NCBI GenBank assembly: GCA_030411725.1
Contig: MU839832.1
Location: 1,240,001 to 1,304,000 of the forward strand
Source of the DNA: Echria macrotheca
Taxonomy: Eukaryota; Ascomycota; Sordariomycetes; Sordariales; Schizotheciaceae
Direction of reading: 5' to 3'
Length of the DNA: 64,000 nucleotides
Below are positions 11,007 through 23,086 of the stretch, piece after piece; position 1 is the stretch's first letter, and each line of letters opens with the position of its first letter. The notes beneath the pieces are model-generated. The model made no database searches. It saw only the letters and a program-made list of their open reading frames with translations, and was not told the origin of the DNA. The translations under genes and the position numbers were made by a program.

Positions 11007-12505
11007 TCACGACACGAACACCTCGGTCGTCTTGAGCACGCCATCCTTTATGTCCCCATGAAAACCAATGATGCGCTCCTCGCTTGACCCGGGGCTCTTG
11101 CCACTCCGTACTGTCGTGCGGTGTGTATACGGGAACCCATGCCGAGGCGACGGACCCATCTCGTAGCCGCCCTCGCCGCCGTCGTCAACAGATTTGTGTT
11201 CGAGCTTGTGCGATCGGTTGCTGAGCATGCCCCGGCTGCGTTTGGAGCCGCTGGTTTGGCCGCGTTGGCTGCTTCCGTAGTACTCCCTGGATGTGCTCGA
11301 CAACTTGAGCCAATGGCCGACGAGTGGCTTGAGGGCGGGTGCGCAGGCGGCGATGACGCCGACGTTTTGTTGGAGACTAATAAGGAAGTTAGCTGGGAAC
11401 AATTTTGTTATGAAAAGTCTGGTTGTGTTTGAGCAACGTACAAGCCGAGTGTTTGAGTCCAGTTGTGACTAAAGGCTATTAGCACATGTTCATGGAAAAC
11501 CTTACTTCCGAAAACAAGCACTTACAAAACTGCATCTGGGTCCCCACGATACTTGACTTGAGATACGGCCTTTGCTATGCCAATAAATACGGCCCTGGCA
11601 TATGTCAGTCAAGCAGCATCTCAGACCAACAGAGATACTCACGCATAACCAAGGCTGAACACACCCACCAGGTAGACGCGCGTCCGTAGCTTCATCTGCA
11701 GCCGCCAGATCATGGGAACAGGTAGAGTGGCAAAACAAATATCCGTAAAGATGTTGCAGCCTAGGGCCAACGTCAGTCCCAGCATTAAACGTGACACGAG
11801 AAAGGGGCTAGAGGGTCGACAACGTACCGGTGTTGAAAAGGGGAAACACGCGAAAGACAGATGTCGGCCAGCACCTCGCCGTCTTCAGCAGCGCCTTATC
11901 CCACTGCGCGGCGATCGGATCGCAAAACGCCAGGATCGAAATCCAACTCTCGACCATGTAGAGGCAGATAAAAACTATAACATGTTAGCACCTCCCCCTT
12001 GTCCATCGTCCAGTCCGTCCTACTGATCAAAGCCCAGATAACTCTCGTCCACCAAATATTCATCGGCCCGCTCAGCCTGAGCAGAGAAAAGGCAACCGAC
12101 AGCTTGAGGAAGCACAAACTCGTGACCGTGGTGAGCATAGCCTGGATGAAGACGGTGATGCCGTAGACGATGAGGTCGTGATCGGAAAGCGTAAACGCAT
12201 GATGGCCTAACCCGTGTGCTATTGCAACCGCCACCGTTACCATCCCTCCTCCCGTTAGGCCTATCTAGAGAGTCTCGTCAGTTCTCACTTTTTCTTTTTT
12301 ATCTCCATCCACCTACCATGCACAACACCATCATCACGTCATCCTTTCCCACCGATTTGACGACAAACATGCGGGTATACATGCGCAGCCCAAAGAACAC
12401 AAGGGCAAGAGCGTGAAAGGTGATGCCCAAGCCGAGGATCCGGGGGACGTTGCTCTCGCCGGCGAGCGCCGGGTCCGACGGTGGAGCCTTGGTCGTCGCC
12501 GACAT
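11007..12505 (-). CDS. Fungal rhodopsin-like integral membrane protein (PTH11-related type), 386 aa
   Basis: Seven exons: 12505-12317, 12264-12024, 11974-11828, 11760-11643, 11594-11526, 11468-11442, 11376-11007. All six introns are 48-67 bp with GT-AG ends and phases agree throughout. The spliced product has about seven membrane segments and the marks of the fungal rhodopsin-domain family (PF20684 type): GKDDVMMVL after the second helix, the extracellular Cys near FCDPIAAQWD, NIFTDICFATLPVPMIWRL, and FLQQNVGVIAACAPALKPL in the last helix. The cytoplasmic tail is long (about 100 residues), Ser/Gly/Arg-rich and probably regulatory. Members include plasma-membrane receptors in host or surface sensing, but most are uncharacterised; there is no CFEM domain here. 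The ligand is unknown. The fold call is strong, the receptor role is inference. Confidence 0.88.
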
Positions 12506-13310
12506 GACGGCGGCCCTGCCCTCGAATTAAGCTTTTGTTTTGATCGATCGGGGGCGGGGGCAACGCACGAGCGGGAGAGCTAAACAGGTGGAGAACCGAA
12601 CCAAGTGGAGAAACTCAAAATAAAAGAGGAGAAATGGGACTGTCATGTCCGAAGTGTCATCCCGGGAGGGCCCCGGAGAGTTATAGCAAAACACCAACGA
12701 AATAACACACGGCGACTAGGAACAGAAAGAGAGCCTCGTCCTTGTCTCCAGCCCGAAAGTTTCATCTGGTATCGAAGAACAATCAGAATATCAATGCAAC
12801 CTTTGCAAGGTAGAGAGAGCTAGGCGGGAGCGCGGCCGCCCTGGGGGCCGGGAGAGACACGCGACACACAGACGTGGGTTCGGCATCCGAGCGACCGGGG
12901 GGTGGGGAGAGGAGGCCTGGATGGACCAGCCAGATCGTCTTGCGAATAGAGATCAGGTGGCGGCTACTCCAGAATCTGGGGACCAAGGAAGAAGAAAAAA
13001 AGGAAAACCCCAATCGTGAGTCCCGAGCCGCTTCTTGGTAACGACGACCAGACGATCCGTGCGACAGAACTAGACCGACGCCAACCATTATGCAAACCAA
13101 GATCTCTCAGCTGCAATGGCTGTCCCCTGACCAGTTTTTCGACTCGCTGATAAGGCCGGCTGGCAGTCTCCTGCACCCGGGCTCGAAGTTGGAAGAGCAC
13201 GCGCGGTCTGTGCGGGACATCGGCGGCGTCCGGGGGGTTGGCGTACGTCCTCGGGGGTCAAGTTCCTACCTTACCTAGGTACTCACTGTACTCTGCCCTT
13301 TCACGCGAGT

Positions 13311-13348
13311 CCTCGCGACTGCACTCGCACCTCGCGACTGCACTCGCA
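13311..13348. repeat. Tandem duplication, 2 x 19 bp
   Basis: CCTCGCGACTGCACTCGCA at 13311-13329 is repeated exactly at 13330-13348, followed by a partial third start. Confidence 0.85.
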
Positions 13349-16300
13349 CCGCGCGACACGGGACGGACCGTGGTTTGTGGGTGGTATTGTCAAGGCAAGT
13401 TGTTAATACAACGGCAAGGGCTCCATCAAACAAACAGCATCTCGGAAGGAGGATGCCATTTGAGAAGATGTCATTCCTCCTTCTGTTGGAGATACAATTG
13501 ACCACCAAGATTTAGGTTAATCCTTCGAAGTCCGATCTTTCCCCACCCATATCGAGCTTCCAAAGTTTCCAAGGCTAGCCTGTCAGTGCTCTACAGCTTG
13601 GCTTTTGACCATGCCACTTTTAGTGTTGAGTGCCGGTGGCTTGTTGGTTGTCCTTTGGTCGAATTGGCTGATGCGATATCACATGAAAGAACGCGCACGC
13701 GCATTGACACTGTCGTCCAAAGCCACCACCATACACAGATACGGATTACCTTACCTAGGTAGGTACCTGCGATGATTTGTTATTCGCAACGGCAGCTCAT
13801 CCTCACTCTTACACCTTGAAACTGCTTGTCCCGGCGGGTCCAGTCATCATCTAGATAAGGCTGAGGCAAACCTTCCCGCTGTAACGGCACAGGAACCAGA
13901 CAAGACGTCGCGGACCGGAATAGCTACACACACGCTTGTTGGAGCTTGATGAATGAATGGAAGGCATGATGAAGCTTGCGTCGCCTCCCCCACACAACAC
14001 ACGACCGCATCCGGATCGAAATCGTCCTGGATCGTTACACAGCGCCGCCGCCACTCCAAGTTTCAGGGGGTGGGGCCAGCGTTACTTATACGCCATTGGC
14101 GCGCATATCCTTTGGTGGCGTCCCCATCCCCCTCCCCATGATCTTCACCGGCTGGCTCTTGGCAACCGCGATCCCCAAAGTGAGTGAATCTCACTGGACC
14201 ACGGTGCGGGTACCTATCTCGATGTCCATCCATAAGAAAAACATCCAAGCGCATGTGTGTGTGAGCTAGGGGATGCTAGCTGAACCAAGACCATCCGAAC
14301 CGCTGGACGAGGACTTCGGACTAACCATAGGCTTGGCGATGCGGAGAAAGCGAAAATCACAGCTGGGTCTGGTCCTGAGTCATGACAACGACGACCTGGA
14401 AAACCGCTTCTCATGCGATCTGTACTCACATACACTCTTCGATTTTGTTGAACTGTGAGGAACTGTAATAAGCTTGATCGGGGACCTACACTACCACAGG
14501 GATGGATCCAGCAGCAAGGTTTCTAGAAAAGCCTGCGATGCAACGCTGAAATCCCGCGACCTGGCCTGGCCTGGTTGCCTGGTACCGAACCGTTTTCACA
14601 GCGGCACAGCTCACAGCTCTGCTGCTGCATCTCCCATTCCACCCCCCCTGGTTCCCGGCCGCGGGAAACCGTGCAGCATCCGCGTTTTCAATCGGGGTGG
14701 GTGTCTCGCGACCATATCACTTGTTCGGAGTATCAGATCCGGCAGGTGGTTTTGGAAAGGGAAAAAAATGGAACGGCGGTTTTGGTATTTCGAACCAGCC
14801 ACGGGGACCCTGGGGGCCTGGATCAGCATGATGCATTCATTCCCCGGGGGAAGCTGTTGTCAATCATTGGAAGAGTGCGGAGGAGCCTGGATGGATGTTG
14901 ACGCGATCTCGCATCACCTCGATCTCGACGGCGAACAGGCCCTCGGCGCGCCAGATTGGGCAACGATTTCGTCCTGCATCGGTGTCGTCCGAGTGAGGGC
15001 AAGGACCGCCGCCGCCCATAGTTATCAATGGCAGATTTTCTGTGTGTGTTTCGTCGTCGATCCCTTCCCCTTCCCCCTTCTCTCGCCAAGATTTGTCTGC
15101 AGGTCCCGATTCGCGGTGTTGCTATGTGACTGGAGCCATAGGAAGTGCATGTCCGGCGTACCGGCACCGCCTTTTTCTGTTCGTGGCCATGGCGGACTGG
15201 TAGCGCTGCTCTTTGATAATTCCCTCGCTAGATCCTCGGAAGCATCTGTTGAACTCGAACGGGCTTCCCGACAAATTTGACGCAGCTGCTGTATGTCCAG
15301 TCGCTGCCTGGGTTGGACAGCAGGGCAGGCTGGCAAACGTTGCAATAGGCCGAGATTAGAGCACTTTCAGCCCCAAGGGTCTTTTCAAGGCCTGCAGATA
15401 AGATGAATCATCGCGTTCGTCGGCCGGTCTTGAAATGCCCCTGATAACACGATACGTTTCATCTTGTCGATGTATCTGTCGTTGGTGACGATGACTTTGT
15501 GAAGCTGTTTGATGCCGCGTTACTTGTTATCGACTGTGCTGACACATCGACTTGCTATTCATCCGCCTCAAAAAAAAAACATCCCAGATCCGGTTGCATT
15601 AGAGCCGTTTGGTAGGAAGCTAAGATACGCTGCTATGTAGACCTATTCATGCGTTGGCGCTCTCCGCCCCGTGACGGCGAGGTGAAAAACGTCCATCGGT
15701 ACAGTCGTTGCCTGTAGCACCGAAGCGGCGGATGGGTTTTGACAGGAGGTGTGCACATGTGGCTGAATTCCGGCCCCCTGAGTTCACTGTTTGAGAGAGA
15801 ATGTGCGGGTGCACGCGTGTTTGTACCAAATTTAGCGACTTTGGGGGGTCCCGGGAGGCCCTCTCGCCATATACCTTATGCCTTTGGCACGTTCGGTCAT
15901 GCTATTCTATGTCTTGTCGACATGGCAGGGCCTATATACCAAGTCACGCGCTGAGCACCTTACCCGTGGCTAGTGCCTATGTTAGGTAGCGGCATGTGCT
16001 ACCTCTATGTTTGACTGCCAGTGGATAGCACTGCATCTCTTCATGGTCGCTTGCGTGGTGGTTGTTACCGGGGGTAGGAGAGGAAGGGGAGTTGGTAATC
16101 TTGTTTGTGGACTATTTGAGGCCGACACCGCACCACGCGCCACGGATCAATGTTGGCACTACTAGACCCAAGCATTGCAAGCGACGGAGAGATCTATGTA
16201 GACACTCGACACCTCTGCTGTTGCCCTGAACTCGCGACTCGCAACCGACTTGGTCGTGGCTTCGAACATACCTTGGCCAATACTCCCTGCGGAAGTAAGA

Positions 16301-18116
16301 TCAAACTCCCAGAGCCTTGCTCTAGATCCGTAGAGAGGCCAACCTTTTCATCAAGACAGTCAACACTCCAGATAAGGTACCTTATACTTGCCAGCATCAC
16401 GCCAACTCAGGATAAAGCGTGCTCTTATTAGACTCGGGTGCTTAAAGACCCGACGCATCCAGGTAGACCTCCGTTCAGGACCAGAGAGAACCGATAAATG
16501 AAAGAAAGGACTAAGCCCAGTATAGGGAATAAATGCCGTCTTTAATCGAAAGTTCCAAGTTCAATAAAAGGTGACTACAGGTAGGTAGGAAGAGCGGCAA
16601 TACGTACAGGAATACCTACATTTGTGCTGATGCCAGCCCCTGTAGCGGTCATAATCTCGGATGCTGCTCTTAAATAGGTGGGCAAGCTTGCGGTGCTTTG
16701 TGGGTGGACACTGTCATCCGGTTAACAGATGATGGCCATTTTGCACCGAAGCAAAAACAGCGACTCCAGGGAGAAACTCTCAAGGCGTGGGAGGAGTATA
16801 TGTGTGATCGGCTGTTTGGTCCGTAGGGCTCCCAAGAGGGAACTATTCGAAGGACGATAGGAAGGGAAAATGTATCGGCGCAGCTTGAGTCAGCCACGAC
16901 CGAGAAGCTCCTGTGCACTAAGTAGTCCGCAAACAGAACCACTCGCGAGCTTACGTTCAGAGTTAGGGAATGCTGTATACGGCCTTGACTTGGCTGACTA
17001 CCTAGGTAGGTAGGTAGGTAAGCGTATGATCCTGTCGTCACACAGTTTTGTGGAATATTTGATTCCTTTGGACATCACCTTTCGAGGTACACGTATCCCT
17101 ATCTAAGAGGAGAGTGTGGAGAAAGAGACTGGTTTACAGGTGGGAACAGTGTTAGGGACGAATACCTGACGTAGGCCAAGGATCTTGAGGACTACCTTAC
17201 CCAAGGTACACCATCATTCAGGGACTGGAGTATGTCCCCGAGCAAGAGCGTGACTCGAGGTCAAGAAATTGATCCCTGGCTCTGGATCCATCACTGCCGA
17301 CACGCGGAGCCTGCGATATCCATCCTTGTCCAAGCAGTCAAATGCCGTGCCACGTCAAGGGGCATCTGTCATTCTCGGATTTTCTCATCAAACCGGGTCG
17401 TCCTCTGACCAACAGACCGGGTATCCCTGAAAGGGAAACCCTCCAGCATTCTTCGCTTGCAAGTGATATCCCGTACGCGACCAAACCTCCTCTCTCGATA
17501 TGGTCTCATCTGAAAGCGCCAGGCTAAACCCAGACCGTCCTCATCACCCATGATATGGTTATCTGCGGACACGGCATGTCCCGCCGTCCAACAGCCTTCT
17601 AGAAGCCCGGAAGCACCTAATTTTAGAGTGTGGCTAACCCCTCAAGCAATCAACTCGCATTTGTTAGGTGCAAAATAAGGGGACATCTCGGCTTGAGAAG
17701 GCTCGCTACGCACTCTGTATTAGTTGCTGGTTGTATACTCGCTCCGCGGCGATCAACGGGCACGGGAGCGTGGGGAAACAAGGTTCTGATGAAGCCGAGG
17801 ACCCGAGCCAGTCAAAACGGGCTGTATAGAGAGGGTGAATATCCCCCCTATTTTCCGGCTCGGCGGGTATATCCAGGCTAGTATATGGAATGCACCCCAT
17901 TGGTCCACTCCGCAACCCTTTCATCTGTCCTGTCTGCCAAACATACTACTGCCGACAATGAGCAGAGGCGACGAAATGCTTCCATGAGTTTATTACCCGA
18001 CCAGATGGAAGTCCGGCAAGGGCGAAAGGGGCGCGATAAGCTGCCGGCAGTTCATCAGATATTTCCGGGCCACGGTTTGGTCGTGTTCTAGACGTTTTCC
18101 CCGCGACAAGCCTCGA

Positions 18117-18126
18117 CTTATATAGG
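18117..18126 (+). promoter_or_regulatory. TATA-like box for the DUF1996 gene
   Basis: CTTATATAGG lies about 150 bp before the ATG at 18277, a reasonable distance for a fungal core promoter. Confidence 0.45.
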
Positions 18127-18276
18127 AGAATGCGGGTCTCGCGATGCCCAGAATCCTACTCTCTCCCGCTTGGCTTCCTCTCCTTCTCTCCTTGGCTTCG
18201 ATCCGCCGTAACCAGCCAGCCTGAGAACTAACTCTACCGTGGACACGAATCTCGCTCGAACCAGCAAGCAGCCAAG

Positions 18277-19553
18277 ATGAAGTACTCCAAGCCCTCGGTC
18301 GGGCTCCTCGCCGCCCTCGCCGTGCCGATCCAGGCCGGTCTCCGCTTCCCGTGCTCGAGTCTCACCGCCCAGCGGCTTGACCCTGCCGCCCAGCCCGGCT
18401 CGCTCCCGTCGGCCCATCTTCACATGATTGTTGGCGGCAATGCCTTCAACGCCACGATGTGCGTTCAGCCCGGGGATTCCACGAGATACCTGCTAACGAA
18501 TCATACAGGGAGGGTGATGTCGGTGCCCGCGCCACATGCACCACTTGCCAGATGTCTGAGGATTTCTCCAACTACTGGGTCAGTGAACTTCTTTTGACAG
18601 CAAGAACTCTCTTTTAACCCCTAATAGGTGGCCCACATGTTCTTCAAGGACCCCAAGAACGGCACATACCACCGTGTGATGCCCATGCCCGTCCAGCCCC
18701 TGCTCGGCGGGTCTCAGGGCGCCAAGGGAGGACTTACCATCTACTACACCCAGTTCGATCTGTCCAAGGACAACCTCAAGACGCAGCCCGTAAAGGCCTT
18801 CCCCGCCGGCTTCCGCATGACCGTCGGCTCGCCCAACGAGAAGACGAAGCAGCACGCCGGCCTCAGCTACCAGTGCATGACGGGCGGCAACCGCGGCACC
18901 ATCATCTCGACCTTCCCGGCCCAAAAGTGCACCGGCGGCATCTTCACCACCCACCATTTCCCTCCGTAAGTCTTTTGTCATTCAACTTTCCATGACTCAG
19001 CTCTCTGACTCTCTTGTGACACAGCTGCTGGGACGGCAAGAACCTCGACTCACCCGACCACCAGTCGCACATGTACAACACGGTCAACAGCGAGTACTTC
19101 AACAACGCGCCGGCCTGCCCGGCCTCGCACCCGGTGCGCGTGCCCCAGGTCACGTTCGAGATCACGTGGGACACGACGCCCTTCAACAACCTCTGGGACC
19201 CCAAGACGGACGCGAACCCGTTCGTGTGGTCGTTCGAGGGCACCGCCGCCGGCACGCACGCCGACTACCTCTTCGGCTGGAAGGGCGACGCGCTGCAGCG
19301 CGCCATGGACAAGTCCGAGTGCTTCTACGACGGCTGCGGCGCCATCAAGAAGCAGGCCATGGCCGACGCCAACAAGTGCACCGTCAAGGACTTTGTCAAG
19401 GAGGAAATCGATGGCTGTATGTTTTTGTCCCCCTTTCTTTTTTGGTTGGACGTGCTAACGCGTGTTGATAAAACAGGGCTCAAGTATATGCCTGGTCAGG
19501 GGCCGTCCGGCATGACGGGTATGAATATGAAGGAGAAGAGATTCAGCGCTTGA
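18277..19553 (+). CDS. Secreted DUF1996-domain protein, 352 aa
   Basis: Five exons: 18277-18458, 18509-18578, 18628-18965, 19025-19416, 19477-19553; all introns are 49-60 bp and phases agree. A signal peptide (MKYSKPSVGLLAALAVPIQA) precedes one DUF1996 domain that fills the rest. Family landmarks: RLDPAAQPGSLPSAHLHMIVGG, EGDVGARATCTTCQ, NYWVAHMFF, HHFPPCWDGKNLDSPDHQSHM, and near the end HADYLFGWKGDALQRAMD. DUF1996 proteins are widespread secreted proteins of wood- and litter-associated fungi; the domain often sits beside WSC or carbohydrate-binding modules, but this copy has none. The biochemical function of the family is not settled; a role on polysaccharides is likely but unproved. It lies just left of the TA-rich relic. 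Confidence 0.93.
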
Positions 19554-19969
19554 AAGGGGGTGGTTAGTGTATGAGTGCACGGTGGTTGAATAATCGGTGT
19601 TCAGAGGTAGATAGCGTTTAGCTGGATCAAGTACCTACTTTGAAGTGGCAGTCCTGTCGTCTCAGTGCTCAGTTGATGTACTATCGTAGTCCCCGCAGAT
19701 TTAGCCGGGGTAATGATAGTGTATCATCTTTGTCCTTCTGCAAGCTCATCGCTGCAGGCATAAAGTCAAAGCCCAACTGTCTTACCGAACTCCACGCACG
19801 GCCCGAAGTGTGCGAGAGAGACCATCTACGCTGCGTCTAGCCCATCCCGTTCCTGCCAAGCCGTGCCATTGACGTGAGTCCGGATATCCCCGGAGTCGAT
19901 GCCTGGCTCGTCGTAACTTCAGACTCCCAGCATGGTACCATAGCGGGGGTATGTAGGTACGCGAAAGAC

Positions 19970-21250
19970 TTATTAAGTTAATTATATTTCTTAAACTAAT
20001 AGCTTAAAATATACTAACTGCTTCCCGATATGCTAACTTGCTCCCTGACATAGTAACTGTATAAGCCCTTTAATTAGCTGTAGAATGGTTAGTACGTATA
20101 GGCCCTAGTAGGTAGTTACGGGCAACAGTAACTACGGGCCTAATATAGCTAGGTAGCCTAATTACGGTAATAAGGAGCGTATAAATTATTACAATATATA
20201 ATTAATTTAAGGTATATATATATTTAGGGCTTATATATACTAACTATTTACCTTAACCCTATAGCCTATACTAAGCCCTTACATACTAACTACCTTGTAT
20301 AATTACCTTACGTAATTACCTTATATAACCACCTTATAATTACCTGGTAGTAACGGCTTATATAGAAAAGGGCCTAGTTAGTTACTATTTTTAACAGTTA
20401 CTTAACTGGAAGATTTAAAACTTACCTATAAATAGGAAAATCCAAAGTATAAGGGTCCGTATAATTAGTTAACCATAGCGACAAAGGGCTGGTACGTAAC
20501 GGTAAAGGTACTTAGTTACGTACGAAAAGGCCTAACTATATATAATTGTTAGTTATTTAACTTTAAAGGGTTACTTACCTAATTAAAGGGGGTTTAATTA
20601 AAGGAGGTTTAATTAAAGGGGTTAGGTAGTTATTTTAGGCACTTTATGTTATAATAGTTATAGTAAAGCCCTTTGTAAAAATTATAAGATTAATAAAGTA
20701 TTTAAGTTTCTAAAGGTTGTAAAAAGAAGGTATAAGGTAGTTACCTAGCTAGCCGGGTAGCTAGCCGGTAATAATAATTATTTATACTTGCGATTAAGTA
20801 AAGGGGATTATTAGTAGCCAACTAGTTATTAACTAGCTTTTTATATAATTATATACTTTTATAAGTTAATAAGGGCCTGGTAGGATTATAAAGTTGTATA
20901 GGGGCTTATTTATACGACGATTTACCCTTTAATACCTTTTAATCTAGTTAATAACCCCTTATATAACGGTATATTATTAACCTTGCTGTTGTGCCCCCCT
21001 TTGCCTGGTATATTACCTATCCTGGTTAGGCCCTATCTAACTTACTGTAGCCAATTAGAGAGCTTGTATTGTAGCCTACTGTACCCCTAAAAGTAGGCCG
21101 GTATAGTTAGCATATCGGATACCCTATTAGCATATCGGTAGCGATAAGCCTAACCGTACGGTTAGACTAACTTGTTTTATTTAGCCTTATAAGCCTATCG
21201 AAAACCTACACTTTCCCGCTATGGTAGATATAATGTGTGTCTAAGTTATT
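19970..21250. repeat. TA-rich island, probable RIP-degraded repeat relic
   Basis: About 1.3 kb with abrupt edges, dense in TA steps and poor in CA/TG, with no long open frame in any frame; flanking DNA has normal GC. This is the signature expected from repeat-induced point mutation of a duplicated element in a Pezizomycotina genome. A short tandem of three AATTAAAGG-type units lies at 20580-20621. The original element type cannot be told. Confidence 0.75.
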
Positions 21251-22093
21251 GCTGGCGCGGGCCGCAAGATATTACAACCACTCACGCGCCATTGCCGTCC
21301 TTGACCGAACCCATCCATACCTGTCCATGAAACCGGGATGATGATGATCCAAGACGCTACATGCACCGAAACGGCCCGTAATCTCGGGATCCGACTGCTT
21401 TGGTACTATACACAGTGCCGGCTGACGTACCCGTGTGACCGCTTGCGTGCCTTCAGAGCATATCACTGACACGCTGGGGGGCGCGTTGCGGGTCTCAGTT
21501 CGTTTTTGGCATGGCTGACGTCGTGGCCTGCCATGCTCATCCGGAGAGTGCAGCTCCCGGCATCCTCACAACCCATGAGGGCTCCGGGTTGGTCCTGGGA
21601 CTGTTTGGATGATGGTGTTATCTCCCACCTTGTGATCCAGAGCAGTGATAACACCGATTGGGAGGAAGGAGATTCGATTTGGCGTCTCGTCGTCGAGTCC
21701 ATATGACTAAGCGTTTCTGGAAGAATAATTCACGGCGAAGATTGGAAGGGGCTCATCCGCCCTTTTCTCTGTCTTTGAGAAGAGCGCCGTTGAGGATAGT
21801 CGCGCCTATCGGCTCCGGAACGACTGAAACAATACATGGCGAAGGATTCTTATTCTAGTGGGTTGTATCCAGACCTTGGGATAGGACTTATATGTGGCAA
21901 GACGGCGGTAAGAAACCTAACGTGGTTCTCGTCCCGCAAAAGCTCAGTCCTGGGAATACGTACAGTAGGTAGAGTTGGATATACTGGGCCCAGGTATTCA
22001 AGAAAGCATGAAGCAAGCATCGTGAGGTATTTGGTTTGAGATGGACTGTATACCACTTCGCGAAGCGATTATCATAGTCAGGATAACGGCAAC
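21251..22093. other. Intergenic region 21251-22093
   Basis: No gene supported. It returns to normal base composition after the TA-rich island. A possible extra 3' exon of the minus-strand hydrolase could fall in its right end. Confidence 0.45.
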
Positions 22094-23086
22094 TCACATG
22101 GTCGATGGCGAGTCAGCAGCGTTCCACACTTCCTTCGTAAAGCCGAGCAGCGCTGCATTGAACTTCTCATGCTCCTCCCAGAACATCCAGTGTCCCGAGT
22201 CGAACTCCAAGATCCTTGCTTCTCCCGAAACCCTCTCCGCGTTTTCACGCAACCCTGCTGCCGTGAAGCAGCCACTCCTTTTGCCGATGACGACTAGGGT
22301 CGGAACCGTGACCATCTCCAGCGCCTCGCGGTGGTCGTACCTCGTGTGGTCGGCGATCAACCTGGCTAGCCACCTTCCATCGCACTGCATGCTGATATCC
22401 ACAAAGAACTTCTCGTCCTCAGCCGCCTGCTCTGCCGATACATTGTCCACATCAAGCGGCTGGTTCCGATAGCCTAGACATTCGGCCACCAGCCCCCGCG
22501 CAGCTTCGTGCTGATTTTCCATCCACGCACGTTGCGCCGCCAGCATGGTCGCCTCGTCATACAAGCTCTTGTGGGCCTTGGTCTCGTCCCAGCCGAAGAG
22601 CGGGGCTCGATCCTGCAGCGGCGCCTGGTCGACGAGGACGAGGCCCGAGAAATCCCTGTCGGTGAAGAGCTCGACGTAGGTGAGAAGAACTGCTGCGCCA
22701 AGGGAGCATCCTACCCCAGCAACGCGAAAGTTGTCTGGGTCTTCGGTGTGACTGCGCAGCTCGTCGATGAGATTTCGCAGGTCCATGGCCAACCGTGCAA
22801 CGTGGAAGCCGCCGCCTTTGCCGGTGAGTTTTGCAAGGCGACCATGCCCGCGTAGCTCAATAGCAACGACCCAGTTCTTTCCCGAGTCGCTTAAAGCTTC
22901 GTAGTTGCGCTTGAAATACTCGGTCGAGCCGCTGAAGCCGTGGATCAGAAGGATGCAGCGCTTCGACTCTTGGGGGCCGACCGAGTCCAACGGAGGCGAA
23001 GAGCGGTACCACAGGGTGCGCCCATCATTGGCTTGGTATGGGTCTAATGGGGGCAAGGTTTGCGGGACGCTTAGGGGAGTTTCCAT
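22094..23086 (-). CDS. Alpha/beta-hydrolase fold protein, 330 aa
   Basis: Single-exon model. Motifs in order: oxyanion-hole HGF (residues 49-51), ELRGHGR, nucleophile elbow GCSLG with Ser128, and a C-terminal SGHW with the likely catalytic His299. The acid residue is less clear: the usual site after the sixth strand reads IGKRSGCF without Asp, so Asp236 or another acid would have to serve. There is no signal peptide, so it is probably cytosolic. Length is normal for esterase, epoxide-hydrolase or haloperoxidase-like members; the substrate cannot be told. The codons before the stop (ACC ATG TGA) overlap a good donor, GTGAGT, so a short further exon on the left cannot be excluded. Confidence 0.85.
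   Translation of the reverse strand: METPLSVPQTLPPLDPYQANDGRTLWYRSSPPLDSVGPQESKRCILLIHGFSGSTEYFKRNYEALSDSGKNWVVAIELRGHGRLAKLTGKGGGFHVARLAMDLRNLIDELRSHTEDPDNFRVAGVGCSLGAAVLLTYVELFTDRDFSGLVLVDQAPLQDRAPLFGWDETKAHKSLYDEATMLAAQRAWMENQHEAARGLVAECLGYRNQPLDVDNVSAEQAAEDEKFFVDISMQCDGRWLARLIADHTRYDHREALEMVTVPTLVVIGKRSGCFTAAGLRENAERVSGEARILEFDSGHWMFWEEHEKFNAALLGFTKEVWNAADSPSTM

Larger units (their letters stand above)
12506..18276. other. Gene-poor region of 5.8 kb
   Basis: No supportable gene on either strand. The longest open frame (14474-15280, plus) begins without ATG and shows no domain or coding bias. The region holds a 19-bp tandem duplication (13311-13348) and several CCTAGG-type palindromes (13269-13283, 13747-13767, 16999-17021). 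Base composition is ordinary, unlike the TA-rich island further right. It may hold long regulatory DNA or unrecognised non-coding RNA. Confidence 0.5.

Noticed and set aside
14474..15280. 268-residue open frame on the plus strand in the gene-poor region
   Set aside because: It begins without ATG, has no recognisable domain, and the composition matches non-coding DNA; a minus frame (14823-15167) overlaps it.
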